A stretch of 64,000 nucleotides of DNA from Diphasiastrum complanatum (lineage: Eukaryota; Streptophyta; Lycopodiopsida; Lycopodiales; Lycopodiaceae). Position 1 is the first letter of the stretch. The number at the start of each line of letters is the position of its first letter. This document shows positions 51,127 through 61,277 of the stretch, piece by piece. Below the pieces are notes generated by a model, which was not told the DNA's origin, did not search any database, and saw only the letters and a program-made list of their open reading frames with translations. The stretch covers positions 26,436,394 to 26,500,393 of the forward strand of contig CM055104.1 in NCBI GenBank assembly GCA_029204225.1. The letters run 5' to 3'. The position numbers and the translations under genes were made by a program.

Positions 51127-51484
51127 TGTTACGAGCTCGTAACCAGTGCCGAACCCTAGAGAACACAGATAGGTCAGATACCACAGTCAGGGTCGTGTCC
51201 AGCGTACATGACCAACAGGGCAAGACAGTGTGAGTAGTGTGCCCTAGCACGGTCCATAGCCATGGCGGGCCTAACACAGCCTAGGGACCCTGTCAGCAGG
51301 ATAGGGGCCCCAGTTGGGTCCCGACGTGCAGTCGACCACGTCAGTGCCACGTGGCCGACACTTGGCAGTTGCATGCTACCAGTCCTCACACTGGGCTAGG
51401 AGGGGCTTACTCTATATCAGGGAGTAGGCAAGGTTGGGTGGATCAGTTAGTGTTTGCCCTACTGTGGTGTTAGGATCTATTACA
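51127..51484 (+). repeat. Outer 3' LTR of the composite
   Basis: This is a 358-bp LTR, sister of 42325-42681, followed by AGAAC at 51485-51489. It lacks the private variants of the copy 4 3' LTR. Confidence 0.93.
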
Positions 51485-51753
51485 AGAACCCACTCACCCT
51501 TGTTTCTTATTGGCATGAAGACATGTAATGTGTGATGCCCTCTTATGCTCCACATTTGTACATAGTAAGGTCAAAGGCCCCAGAACATGCCACATGTTAG
51601 ATTTAAGTTGTTGTCCCATAATAACTTCTCAACATTTGTAGGCCCACTACAGATATTAGAACTTCTCATTCACTTCCGATGAGTGTGTGAGGGCTTGAGG
51701 ATTCATAGATGCCAAGCTTGGTTCATTTGTGTGAAATGTCAGATCTGTCTTTC

Positions 51754-51867
51754 ACGATTTGTAAGTTCTTTTTTTACCCACATTTGTGAAGGGGTTAAAC
51801 CTCATCTTGCACGATTTGTAAGTGCTTTTTTTACCCACATTTGTGAAGGGGTTAAACCTCATCTTGC
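51754..51867. repeat. Two-copy 57-bp tandem repeat
   Basis: The units 51754-51810 and 51811-51867 (ACGATTTGTAAGT...CATCTTGC) are nearly identical. No gene was recognised from 51490 to 52718 apart from short frames. A second small tandem duplication of about 34 bp (GGATGAATCTTAGGAAATGT) lies at about 52490-52557. Confidence 0.9.
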
Positions 51868-52718
51868 GCCAAAATGGAAGATTGATGTTGAGGTAATGCA
51901 CATGGAAAGAACTTTGAAAAATTTGCCTTTATATTTAGCTAGAAAATATGTTAAATTTGCTTACAAGACTAGACTTAAGGTCTTGCCAAATGTTGTACAG
52001 CAAGGCTTTCAATTATAGCAAGTCATCCACTTAGGTGCCAACTAGTAGTTAATATTGTGGTACTAGCAAAGCATGAGATCAAAAGAATCTAACATGGGTA
52101 GAAGAGCTTCAACTCAAGCACGATACTCCAACTCACCATGTGTGAAAGATTGATGTTACGATGGCCTTACTTACATATAGGTGGCAAAACGTCGTCAAGC
52201 CTTCCAAGATGCCAAGACAGTAGGTCAACATATGATTTATCGGGATGGTCAAGTTTGCTATCTTGATAGAGCTTTTGGTGACCCTCGCCAATAAGGAGTT
52301 GAGGACCCCGGGCATCAGTGCATCATCGGCCCGTATATTGAAGTTTGGAATTGTAATGGTATACACTCATCCTGTACTAGTGGAGATGATGGTGAGATAT
52401 TTTTCATGGGTTCCAAGGGGAGGCTCAAACTTGGACTTTGGATGCCAAGTCACCAAACACAGCCAACCCAGTTGGGTGATGCTGAGGTATGGATGGATGA
52501 ATCTTAGGAAATGTTTGAAATTGCTGTATGGATGAATCTTAGGAAATGTTTGAAATTTTTGTAGCGAAATTGTAAAAGTGAGAAAAGCTGTTGGGCATCC
52601 CTGTTGGGTTGTTGGGTTGGTGTTCAAAATCATCCTAAAGGTGTGGGAGTGGGTAATATTCTTAGGTGCTTGCTCTGATCACAAATCTGAACATACAGAA
52701 AGAAACGAAGTTCAAATA

Positions 52719-52907
52719 ATGTGCCCATTAAGGTTCATCCTGATCTTCTTATCAACAACTCTTGCTGTCTACTTGGCTTGGAAGACTGTAAAGCGCGACA
52801 TCAATGCCGATGCCGATACCAATGGCAATGGCAATGACACCAGCATGTCCCAAAACAAGGACTCCAAGATCCAGGCCAATACTGAAACAAGGAGCTTCTG
52901 CAAGAAG
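52719..52907 (+). CDS. First exon of a probable host gene: small membrane-anchored protein (MCPLR / VDMASGRYLW type)
   Basis: ATG at 52719 opens 63 codons starting MCPLRFILIFLSTTLAVYLA, a hydrophobic N-terminal signal anchor, followed by a polar Asp/Asn-rich stretch (about residues 25-55). A donor-like AAG|GTGTGT stands at 52907-52908. From memory of plant proteomes, proteins beginning MCPLR(F/L)ILIFLS and ending GFW..VDMASGRYLW form a small conserved land-plant family often labelled uncharacterised or methyltransferase-related. I know of no proven function. The matching C-terminal motif is found at 59286. Reading through the donor, the frame would stop at 52997. The start is chosen for the family motif, not for the longer upstream frame from 52578. 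Confidence 0.65.
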
Positions 52908-54053
52908 GTGTGTGCTCCTTCTCAGCTTTGTGCATTTGCTTACAAACAAGTATTGCTCTGTATTTTGGAAAAAATTGGAAAGACTGTCAACAATTGAAAG
53001 AAGCTTAGAAGTAAGAGTTGTGTGTGAATTGCTCTTTGTATGCGTGCCAGACCCATGATGAAAACATTTGCCGAGCTATGGGGTTTTTGATTATTGGGAT
53101 TTTTGCCATGGTGCATTGTTCGGAAACATGGTGCTTGTTTCTTAAATGATTCATTGCTTTGATCAACTATTTTCTGTCCACCATTCAAATTCCAGAAGTC
53201 CTTTGAATGCTGTGCAGTTCTTTTGGGCCATTTCTAAGCTTCGTCCCTTAATCTAGGGACTTTTGCTATGCCCATTGCCTCTCATAAATTTTGTGAGCTA
53301 ATTTGGCTGAAAGAAGTGAACCTTAGGCCTTGTCATAGAGCAAAAGCCATGGCGAGCTGGCAAAGCGGAGATTCAGGAGCATTACTTTTTCTCCTTGCCC
53401 AGTCCCTTGTTAGGTGTATCAATCCGCTAGTCTTGATATCGGCCATCTCATCCCCTAGTCTTTGATATGGCCATCACATTCCATGTTTCATCCTTTTGTC
53501 TACTGATGGGTTTCATCCTTATTTAATGAAAGCAGGGTTTCCTCTCTATTGTAGGCGAGCAGCTGAATTGATGATTCACGAACTGTAAGTTGTTCTTATT
53601 TTCCGAGTTGGAATTAAGGAATTCATCTGATTAGCTTTGCTCTTTAGTGTTAATTTAGGGCCCGTTCACTATTCCACAAGCTCTTATGGGCTGTAGATAC
53701 TCGTGAAGTAGGTTGTATGAACTTGTAGGGTCTGCCTGGGTGAATTTGTTGGGCATATATAGGTTTTGCATCATTCATTTGGCAGTTTTAACTTTGTTTC
53801 TTATTCTATTGATTTCCTTGTAGGAGACACATTAGCTCTTTTTTGTATGTGATCACGTAGTCGCCTGCACTTCCCATCACACATGGAGTTCGTTCTATCA
53901 AACACTGATCTTTACAACTCTCCAACATTTGCTAGGATTGAATCTTCTTCCTTTTGTTATTTGCTCCTAGGCTTTGTTTTCTTGAGTGACTCTCGTCAAT
54001 TCACTTCCCGAAGATTCGAGTATCATACCCTTTGTTCATCTTCATCACCAATG

Positions 54054-54398
54054 ATTGTTCTAGAGAGGAGAATATTTTGTATTTTGTAGATTGAATTCTT
54101 TCCTTGCTCAAGCCATGCACTTTCTCAAAACCCTTACCATCAACACCTGATACAAAGAGGATCTTTTTCTTCTATTCATGTGCCCCCATCACCTTGCATG
54201 CCTACAATTTATCTAGATAGAATTGTTCTAGAGAGGAAAATATTTTGTATTTTGTAGGTTGGATTCTTTCCTTGCTCAAGCCATTAACCTTCTCCAAAAC
54301 CTTACCATCAATCTTTGATACAAAGATTTGATACAAAGAGGATCTTCTTCATCTATTCGTTTGCTCATCACCTTGCATGCCTACAATTTATCTACAGA
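54054..54398. repeat. Two-copy tandem repeat of about 170 bp
   Basis: The segment starting ATTGTTCTAGAGAGGA at 54054 recurs at 54222. Both units run through GATACAAAGAGGATCTT to CCTACAATTTATCTA. The second unit has an extra short duplication of TTTGATACAAAGA. Confidence 0.8.
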
Positions 54399-55768
54399 GG
54401 ATTTTTTATATATTTGACATGTCTAATATCTTCTAGCCATGCTTGCTTGCTTGCTTGCTAGGGAGCTTTATCAATGATCCCCTTTAAACATTGTGCCTAT
54501 TAGACTAACCGACAAAAATGACTGGTTTGGGACCATTGGCTTAGCTCAATCAAACTCTATTGACTTCAAAATAAGGGGATAAGAGTGGTGTCAATCAAGT
54601 GCAAGCTTATATATTGGGCTCAAGGAGACTTGAGGATGAAGTGCAAAAGGTCATATGTGGTAGGGTTTTACTTTTTCGAATGGTGGTTATCCATAGAGTT
54701 CAAGGCACTATGTATATCCAAGTATTTTGTTGACAAAGGCACAAGAAGTATTCTAGCAAGAATTCGATTGGAGATGATCATTTTATAAGGGAAAATCAAT
54801 TGTGATCTATTGATGTGCATATTCTCCTCTTTGTTTAAGGATCTCTAGCTATCAGCTTTCCCAGAGGACCACTACACAGACCCTTTCTAATTGCACTTCA
54901 TTCAACTGAAAGGGAGAGCATTGGATATAGTAGGTCACTGTGATGTTTGTGGCCATCTCCAATCTGTTTTTTTTTATATGGAAAATAGTTCAGTTAAGGT
55001 TTTTTTTATGATTCGAACAATGTTACCATTGATTCCACTACCGTAGAGATGTTTGTATTTGACAAGTGAATTCTCTTTTGTGTATCAATTATCCATTTGT
55101 TGGAAGCCTTGGTCATCAACAATCTACTTGCAAATCATTGTAATTATCAACGACTAGCTTGCTTTTTGGAAGCTTTATGTCTACACTATTTCATCAACTG
55201 CTATAAGTTCGATTGTTTCTACCATTGCTCAACTAATGCCTGAATCTTGTCCTATGCATTTTCGTAGTTCTAGTCCAGGAGGGGAGATGATTGAGATTGC
55301 AAAAAGTGTCATGTTTTAAGTGTAAGAGTCTCAATTGTTGAGGAAGTGAATTTGTACAATTTTCCATTAGCCCTAAATCCTTAGGCAATCACGTTAAAGT
55401 TCTTGTGCATGTCCTTCATGAGAAATTTATCTTTGGAAAACTCCACTTTCAGAATGCTTCAAAGGATTGGTGATATGTTCTCCCAATAAACTTGGTCCAT
55501 ATAGATAACATCCATAGCAACAACAAATGGTGAATTGTGATTTGAAGCCCTCCAAGGTGGTTTGAATTGAATCAAATTGATTCGTGATTTGTTTCAATTC
55601 TAAAAAAACCATTTTCTTTGTTTGAAGAAATTTGATTATTCCATGTTTTGTTTGTAAATAAAGAAATGGCTTTTTCGATTCATTTTGTAACAAGACAATT
55701 CTAACTGTCAAATTTTTTATTGATTTGAAACTTGATTCAAACAGATTTGTGACTTTAACCATCTCTTA

Positions 55769-55895
55769 GATTTTCAAGGCATCAAAAAGTTCCTCTTCAT
55801 GACTAGAATACTTACATTGAGTAGGATCCAACTTTTTGCTCTCAAAAGCAGTGTGTCTACCATCTTGAAGTAAGATCGTGCCAAATAGGCTTTGC
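55769..55895 (-). pseudogene. Ty3/gypsy RNase H relic
   Basis: The minus-strand frame reads TILLQDGRHTAFESKKLDPTQCKYSSHEEELFDALKI. It matches the RNase H stretch after the first catalytic Asp, including the conserved Glu of the YSxHEKEL motif. It is about 40 residues long, with no RT or integrase around it, and comes from a lineage other than the chromovirus copies. Confidence 0.75.
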
Positions 55896-56832
55896 AATCT
55901 ATTTAGATATAGTGCCAAAAAATATCTACTATTTACAATGTTTTTTATAGATATTAGACTTCTATCAACTACATATAGTTCAGTATTGCTTGTCGAAAGC
56001 TGAAACCAAATTAGTGTGCACACGACAATGGACACAGTTTGTTAGATTCTAATTTGAAACTTTACTCTAAACCTAGCACATCAAGTACACATAATATCCA
56101 CCTTTTCCAAATTCATAGTATGAAAATCTTTTCATAAGTTCGAATCGGGCAACTTTTGCATCAACAAAGTGTAAGTGACCATCCTAGAACTGTTTATCTT
56201 TATGATTTGAGTCTATATACTTTGCACCTTGCTTGGATTTTGTCCTAAAAGAAGTTGGGCAGTTTTTGCTTTTGAAAATATGACTCATTTTGGGGGGTAA
56301 TATGGGTGTCAAGTGTTTTTGCATATTGAGTTCTCCAAGGTTTGAATCTGGCTCCCCTCATAAATATCCAATTGTTAGTTCTAAGAAAGCCCATGAAGAA
56401 AGTGAATTTCGAGTGGTACTTGCTCAATCCTTGATGCAAATTGTTTCCATGGATAACTCCTAAATGTACAAATCAATAGTTTTTGTTTCCATTTGCAAAT
56501 TTGATAAATCAACGATAACATCTATGTTCTAAAACCAGATCCTACCTATATATGTATGCCTTGCTTTATGGAAGCATCAACATGTTGGCAATCCTAGTGC
56601 TATTTGAAGATCCGTGCATAGAAAATGTGATGTTCATCGTTCAAGCCAAGACTAAATCACATCAGGATATTGGTCTCTCTGCCATTTGAGCTCATGACAT
56701 GAAGTTAATGGTTGGGCTAATCTTCATAAAATATGCTATTATGCCGCCATCTCTTATTGTGACTTGGGAAGATTTTGATTTGCCTCAACGGTTAGCCTTT
56801 CTCATGATCACGTTACCTCTTAAGATTACTCG

Positions 56833-56950
56833 CTCATACAATTAACCTGGACAAGATTCCTATTGTGATTAAACAATAGCCAAATACATGGAAGAGAGCA
56901 CAAATGATGAGATGAACTCCAACGATGTCCCCTTATGGAGTAGGGCGCAC
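56833..56950. repeat. Dispersed repeat similar to 16700-16850
   Basis: Shared stretches include CAAGATTCCTATTGT, AGAGAGCACAAA or AGAGAACACAAA, and CTCCAAC(G/T)ATGTCCC in the same order and orientation. It is probably a fragment of the same old LTR. Confidence 0.55.
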
Positions 56951-59285
56951 AACTTTGCATTCTTGTTAGGACTAATATAGCACCACTCTCCAACAATGAT
57001 ACAAAGAGAATGTTATCCATGAACCAAACAAAATTTGCAAATAATAGATCATCCTCAATAGAAAGATAAAATGTATGCAATACTTCATCACAAACAGTAT
57101 TTGATACTTACTCCTCAAATACCTTTTCACACAAAGTACTTGATAGTATTTTCTCCATGGAATATGCTCCCTCTATCTCACACATAGCAGCTATAGCTAG
57201 GATGTCCTACCACGATAACATTCCCTTGCTGTGTAGTGAGATCTCCTTATTTTGTACAAGCCACAAGGAAGATTGCAAACTTTGTGCCAGCTATACTCCT
57301 AGCATTGAGATCATAGGATGTTGATGAGATTTTAGAAGAAGAAAAACTAAGCATCCATGCAGCATGATGTTCCATTAAGCAGGGGTACAGAAGCATTGTG
57401 TGAATCATTGCTAATGGATGGAGTGACACTGGATCTCATTATGTTTAAGGTATAGTAAAATTGTAAGCAAGTGTTGTATTATCCAAAATGAAAATGTTGT
57501 TAGCACTGAAGGAGCAATCATGTGGAATTTTCTTGAATAAATAGTTGACAACTCCTAAATAAGCTTTGGTGTAGAAGCCTCCTCATGGTGACTGAAATGG
57601 TGGTTGCTGTACATAAGGAAGAAGGGATTGGAGAACTTGTAGATAAAGAGCTAGTGATCATCAGGGCAGAAGACCAAAGCAAAGATGCAGTAACTGAATA
57701 AGCAACATATGGAAGAGAAAGTGGACTGCTGTTGCTAGATGAGATGTACCGGCGATCAAAGGGGGAACTGAGAGAGGTAACCAGGAATAGAAGGTTAAAG
57801 ACTCAAGTTGATAATGTATAAAATAAGCAGACGAGTGAGAAATGGAGCAAGTGAAAGTATATGAATATCAACGTAGAGGATGAGGATTTTTTTGGGGAAG
57901 AACATACCTGGGATAATAGAGAAGGATGAGAGCAAGTTGAGCTGAAATTGATAGTTTGAGGTCTAGATGTGATCGCATCTAGCCGGGTGTATGTGATCTT
58001 TATATATAAGCCTGACTATATATTTCATGGAAGCATTTGAAAAATGCATCTTCTTTACCTTGTGTTACAGCTGACTGGGTCCAGCTTCTTTCTCAGATCA
58101 GACTGTATTTATGCATAGCAGAGACATCCAAATACACGTAGATGTGTCAGACTTGGTTTGAAGCCGTAGGTTCTCAATCACCGTAAGAATGAAGTGCAGT
58201 TCAGCTGAATTTTAGCTTCTGAACACTTAAGGGATGTTACTATCTTCTATGATACATTTATATACATAGTCTTGTATGTTGAATGCCAGACCTCGAGGAG
58301 AGGACAGGAGCCATTAACCAGGATTTGCAGACAATCAAGAGAGCTGGCACCGTACTTTTGAATTCCAAAAATTTGAAAACAGTGAAGTCCTGATGCAAGT
58401 GGAACCTGAAGAAGGCGTTTTGTGAAAAGCAGAGTTGTCCTTACAAGAAAATTTCCCATGTCTGATACAGCAATACTATTGAGAGTTCTCAGGGAGAATT
58501 CCTCATTCTAGCTTGAGTAACGCCTACTTCGAGCTCTTTAACCATGTTAAGCTTTTGACCTATCAACTGTTTAAAGAGGAGGCTCAATAGTCCTTGTATG
58601 GTTTCCGAAATTGGAAGACCACCTCCCTTTTAGAACCTGTTGGAGAGAAGTGTGATTAGCGTATATGCTCTAATTTCTCCTTCAATCTGGTGCCCTCCTT
58701 TTGGGCCCCTGCCCTTACTGTATTTATGAGTTCAAAAGGTATTTTATAGGCTATTGGTCCTTGTGGGCTTGTTAGTTAATCCACAGCTTTACACCTAATC
58801 ACATTACTGAACTTGTCTTGAATTTGTATGGAATATATTCTTGTCTAGCAAAGACATAAACTACATTTCTGCTACCATTTGTCGCTGGTTTGTCTCATTG
58901 GCCCTAGTGCTTTCATGCCTATGGAGTTCATTACAGTACCACTCATCAGGGTTTTTCAAATTCAAAATGTCATAACTACCCAAGTTTACTCTTAGGGTTT
59001 TTTGTGTTTTCATGCTATCTTTTCAGGGCTAAGTTTGATACTTGCAACTCAAATCAGTTATCTTATAGTCAACTTGTGATGTGGTGATACAAAATTTTCT
59101 CATATGGAGACAAAAAATTAAGCTCTTGAAAGAAATATTTGTAGTGTAACCCTTGGGCAATGTTAAGAGTGGCTTGCCATTTATCAATTCTGTTCACTGC
59201 TCTCTGGATGTAGTATTAAGTTTAGAGTAGCTTGCTAATATTGAATCTATTCACTGCTTTCAGGCTATAGCAAAAATTTGTGCAG

Positions 59286-59377
59286 GCTTTTGGATCCTCG
59301 TTGATATGGCAAGTGGGAGGTACTTATGGCATACCCTGACCACTCGGTACCAAGCACAAGAAGGAAAAGCCAAATAA
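59286..59377 (+). CDS. Last coding exon of the host gene (GFWILVDMASGRYLW motif)
   Basis: A strong acceptor (TTTGTGCAG) is followed by a frame reading FWILVDMASGRYLWHTLTTR and then YQAQEGKAK, ending at TAA 59375-59377. The first Gly codon would be completed by one base from the preceding exon. The FW..VDMASGRYLW core is the C-terminal signature of the family whose N-terminus is seen at 52719, on the same strand and in the right order, so the two are very likely one gene. The recognisable product is about 93 residues, plus any exon missed between them. The 3' untranslated region should follow 59377; its end was not determined. Confidence 0.7.
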
Positions 59378-60097
59378 TCGACGTAGCCATTTATGAACTG
59401 TAATCTTAATTCCTGGATGTCTCTCATGAAATTTTAGTTTCAACCAAACTCTTAATCTAAGAAGCTAGTGTGCTATCATGGACATTTGTCATGGCCTCAA
59501 GTAAGTTATCTAAGCATCTTCGCTTGGAGATGTATTACTATGAGAATCAGTTTGATCAGTGAAACCGATCTTCTTCTTTGGAAGTCAAACAAAGGTTATA
59601 CGTTCAGAAGTATGACATTCTTAATTCAGTCATTGTTTTTCTGCTTGTTGTAGTTCACTTGTTTGATTCCTTTTTAATTACTAACTAGGATCTTTGTAAA
59701 GAGCAAGTTGAAACAATGGCAATTGCTTAGCATCTTGTTGTGTGACAAAGATTAATGTGGTGTAAGGCTATGATTGTGCTTAAGACTGCATAATAATTGT
59801 TGTACTCAAGATTGCTTACCTGTCCTTAAATTGCCTCAAGCTTACCATTATTTTAACGTTCTGTAACTTTCGAGGTAACTAGAAATTCCCTTACTCGCTT
59901 TCAAATATTGATCAAGCAAATAAAATCAATAAGCAATTCATTACGATGCATGGAGATTTGCATCAATGTTCTTGCTTAGATCCATAATCACCGAACTAGT
60001 CATAGTTTTAAACTTAGTTGTATTAGAAATGTTATGCTTTTCACAGCTGGCACTGAATAAATTCAGATAGTGTGCTTCTGGATTCTTGAAACAGTAG
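59378..60097. other. Downstream region of the host gene, no further feature
   Basis: AT-rich; probably contains the 3' UTR. No repeat or frame of note was seen. Confidence 0.4.
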
Positions 60098-60105
60098 CTT
60101 TGACA

Positions 60106-60418
60106 CATAGATGCATTGCGTTTCTAGAAACGTGTTTCTGGTTTGGGAATGCGTTTCTCAGAAACGCAAATTTTATTTTTTTGATTTTTGTGGGCAATAT
60201 GGGTATCAAATTGAAGCTCTAATCAAGGGCATTGCATTTATGTAGGTTGCCGAGTGTTTCGGTTACAGTAGTGTGGTCCAGTTTAGGTGCAGCAATCCTT
60301 GTTGGATTCTGTCAAACCCTATGAATTTTAAAGACCTGTTTCTGATTTTTTTCCAGCGATTCTGGGTCCAGAAACACGTTTCTAGAAGTTTCTAGAAACG
60401 TGTTTCTGGGCAACTATG
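60106..60418. mobile_element. hAT-type MITE 1 (313 bp) with 8-bp TSD
   Basis: Target duplication CTTTGACA at 60098-60105 and 60419-60426 is perfect. The ends are CATAGATGCA and, reverse-complemented, CATAGTTGCC. Subterminal regions are rich in TTTCTAGAAACGTGTTTCTGG and its complement, making a long foldback. There is no coding capacity. The 8-bp duplication and short inverted ends fit the hAT superfamily. Confidence 0.85.
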
Positions 60419-60599
60419 CTTTGACATATCAAATTTAACTTTTTCTGAGTGTAGTCACAAACTTGAGTCCAAGACTCTAACAACAAGGTTCATGTCCTGT
60501 GAGTCAGTGAAGATTAAAATAAGAGTACATGGATGCATGTAACTATGCATGTCATGTAATATCTTAAAAATGTTCATGTCTACTATTGTATACATAAAG

Positions 60600-60745
60600 C
60601 ATAGTTGCACGGACGATTTGCGAATCGCGATGCAAAAACTAGCGAATCGTGAATGGCTGGTATTTTTAGCGCACAGAAAACGCCAAAAAAAAATAAAATT
60701 ACATTCGCAATTCGCTGCAGCAAATCGCGATTCACTGCAACTATG
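60600..60745. mobile_element. hAT-type MITE 2 (146 bp) with 8-bp TSD
   Basis: Target duplication ACATAAAG at 60592-60599 and 60746-60753 is perfect. Terminal inverted repeats CATAGTTGCA / TGCAACTATG are perfect over 10 bp. Subterminal GAATCGCGAT words appear on both sides. The termini are near-identical to those of MITE 1 although the interiors differ, so both were probably moved by the same transposase. Confidence 0.88.
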
Positions 60746-60921
60746 ACATAAAGCTTGGGTTACGGGAAGTTCTATTTAAGCTCTATTACGGGAAGGTTTT
60801 ACATTTTCGCGAGTGTTGTCATGTGTTAGTCAAAGATATGAGTGTATGGAGTGATGTTCCTGTGCATGTCATATAGAAAACTTAGCTTTTAGAATGCCTT
60901 ATTTTGTCATGCGTCATCTTG

Positions 60922-60923
60922 TT

Positions 60924-60988
<65 letters not shown>
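60922..60988. repeat. (GT)n(GA)n microsatellite
   Basis: GT about 27 bases, then GA about 40 bases, directly before the fold-back element. Confidence 0.95.
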
Positions 60989-60990
<2 letters not shown>

Positions 60991-60991
60991 T

Positions 60992-61277
60992 CGGGTGGTT
61001 CCACATGGAGTGATTGGTGGAGCCACTCCAAGAGGCCTTCCCCCCATTTCACAAGGGATGAGAATTGCCCTTATGTGGCATTGAAAGGTGCCAACCTGGG
61101 GTAACTCAACATACCCAAAGTACCTTGGGCCTCTTGGAGTATTGGGGGGTAAAGTGGTGGGGCCTTCAAATGAAAGGGCCTTTCACATGGAATGATGTGG
61201 AAGGACCCGGGCTTTCAAATTGGCGGGTAAGTGCAAATTTTGAAATGGCTCGAGACTCTTCCATGTGAAACCACCCG
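60992..61277. mobile_element. Fold-back element, 18-bp terminal inverted repeats
   Basis: The left end CGGGTGGTTCCACATGGA (60992-61009) and the right end (61260-61277) are inverted copies with one mismatch. A nested pair, CCACTCCAAGAGGCC (61021-61035) and GGCCTCTTGGAGTATTGG (near 61128), adds structure. It is GC-richer than its surroundings. No target duplication was seen, so the class is open. Confidence 0.65.

Larger units (their letters stand above)
42325..51484 (+). mobile_element. Composite chromovirus with three LTRs and captured flanking DNA
   Basis: The order is: outer 5' LTR (42325-42681), primer site and type A leader, gag fragment (43484-44416), 700 bp copied from the upstream flank of copy 4 (44417-45116), inner LTR (45117-45474), type C leader, copy-4-like gag-pol (46377-51115), polypurine tract and outer 3' LTR (51127-51484). 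The outer LTRs share private variants (GTGCCCTAGC, GTGCAATCGACC or GTGCAGTCGACC) and differ at about three sites. With the AGAAC duplication this shows that they belong to one integrated unit. The inner LTR is instead the copy 4 5' LTR, preceded by copy 4's own ATTTC. Confidence 0.92.
52908..59285 (+). other. Putative long intron, about 6.4 kb
   Basis: The span between the two recognised exons begins GTGTGT and ends TTTGTGCAG. It contains a tandem duplication (54054-54398), a minus-strand gypsy RNase H relic (55769-55895), a segment similar to 16700-16850 (56833-56950), and otherwise AT-rich DNA. Exon phases do not join directly, because the first exon ends in phase 0 while the second needs one preceding base. 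A further small exon of length 3n+1 may lie inside, or the donor is elsewhere. Confidence 0.5.

Noticed and set aside
44417-51484. Simple tandem or segmental duplication of the copy 4 locus
   Set aside because: The right flank is AGAAC rather than ATTTC, and the outer LTRs are sisters of each other rather than of copy 4. A plain duplication does not explain the structure.
52578-52997. Full 139-codon frame as one gene
   Set aside because: Only the part from 52719 carries the family motif, a donor-like site follows, and the remaining upstream and downstream residues look non-coding.
53645-53700. TTTAGGGCCCGTTC, which resembles some MITE ends
   Set aside because: No matching inverted end or target duplication was found nearby.
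56100-56350. tRNA-like T-loop words (TTCGAATCG, GTTTGAATCTGG)
   Set aside because: No acceptor stem, anticodon arm or D-arm could be paired around them.
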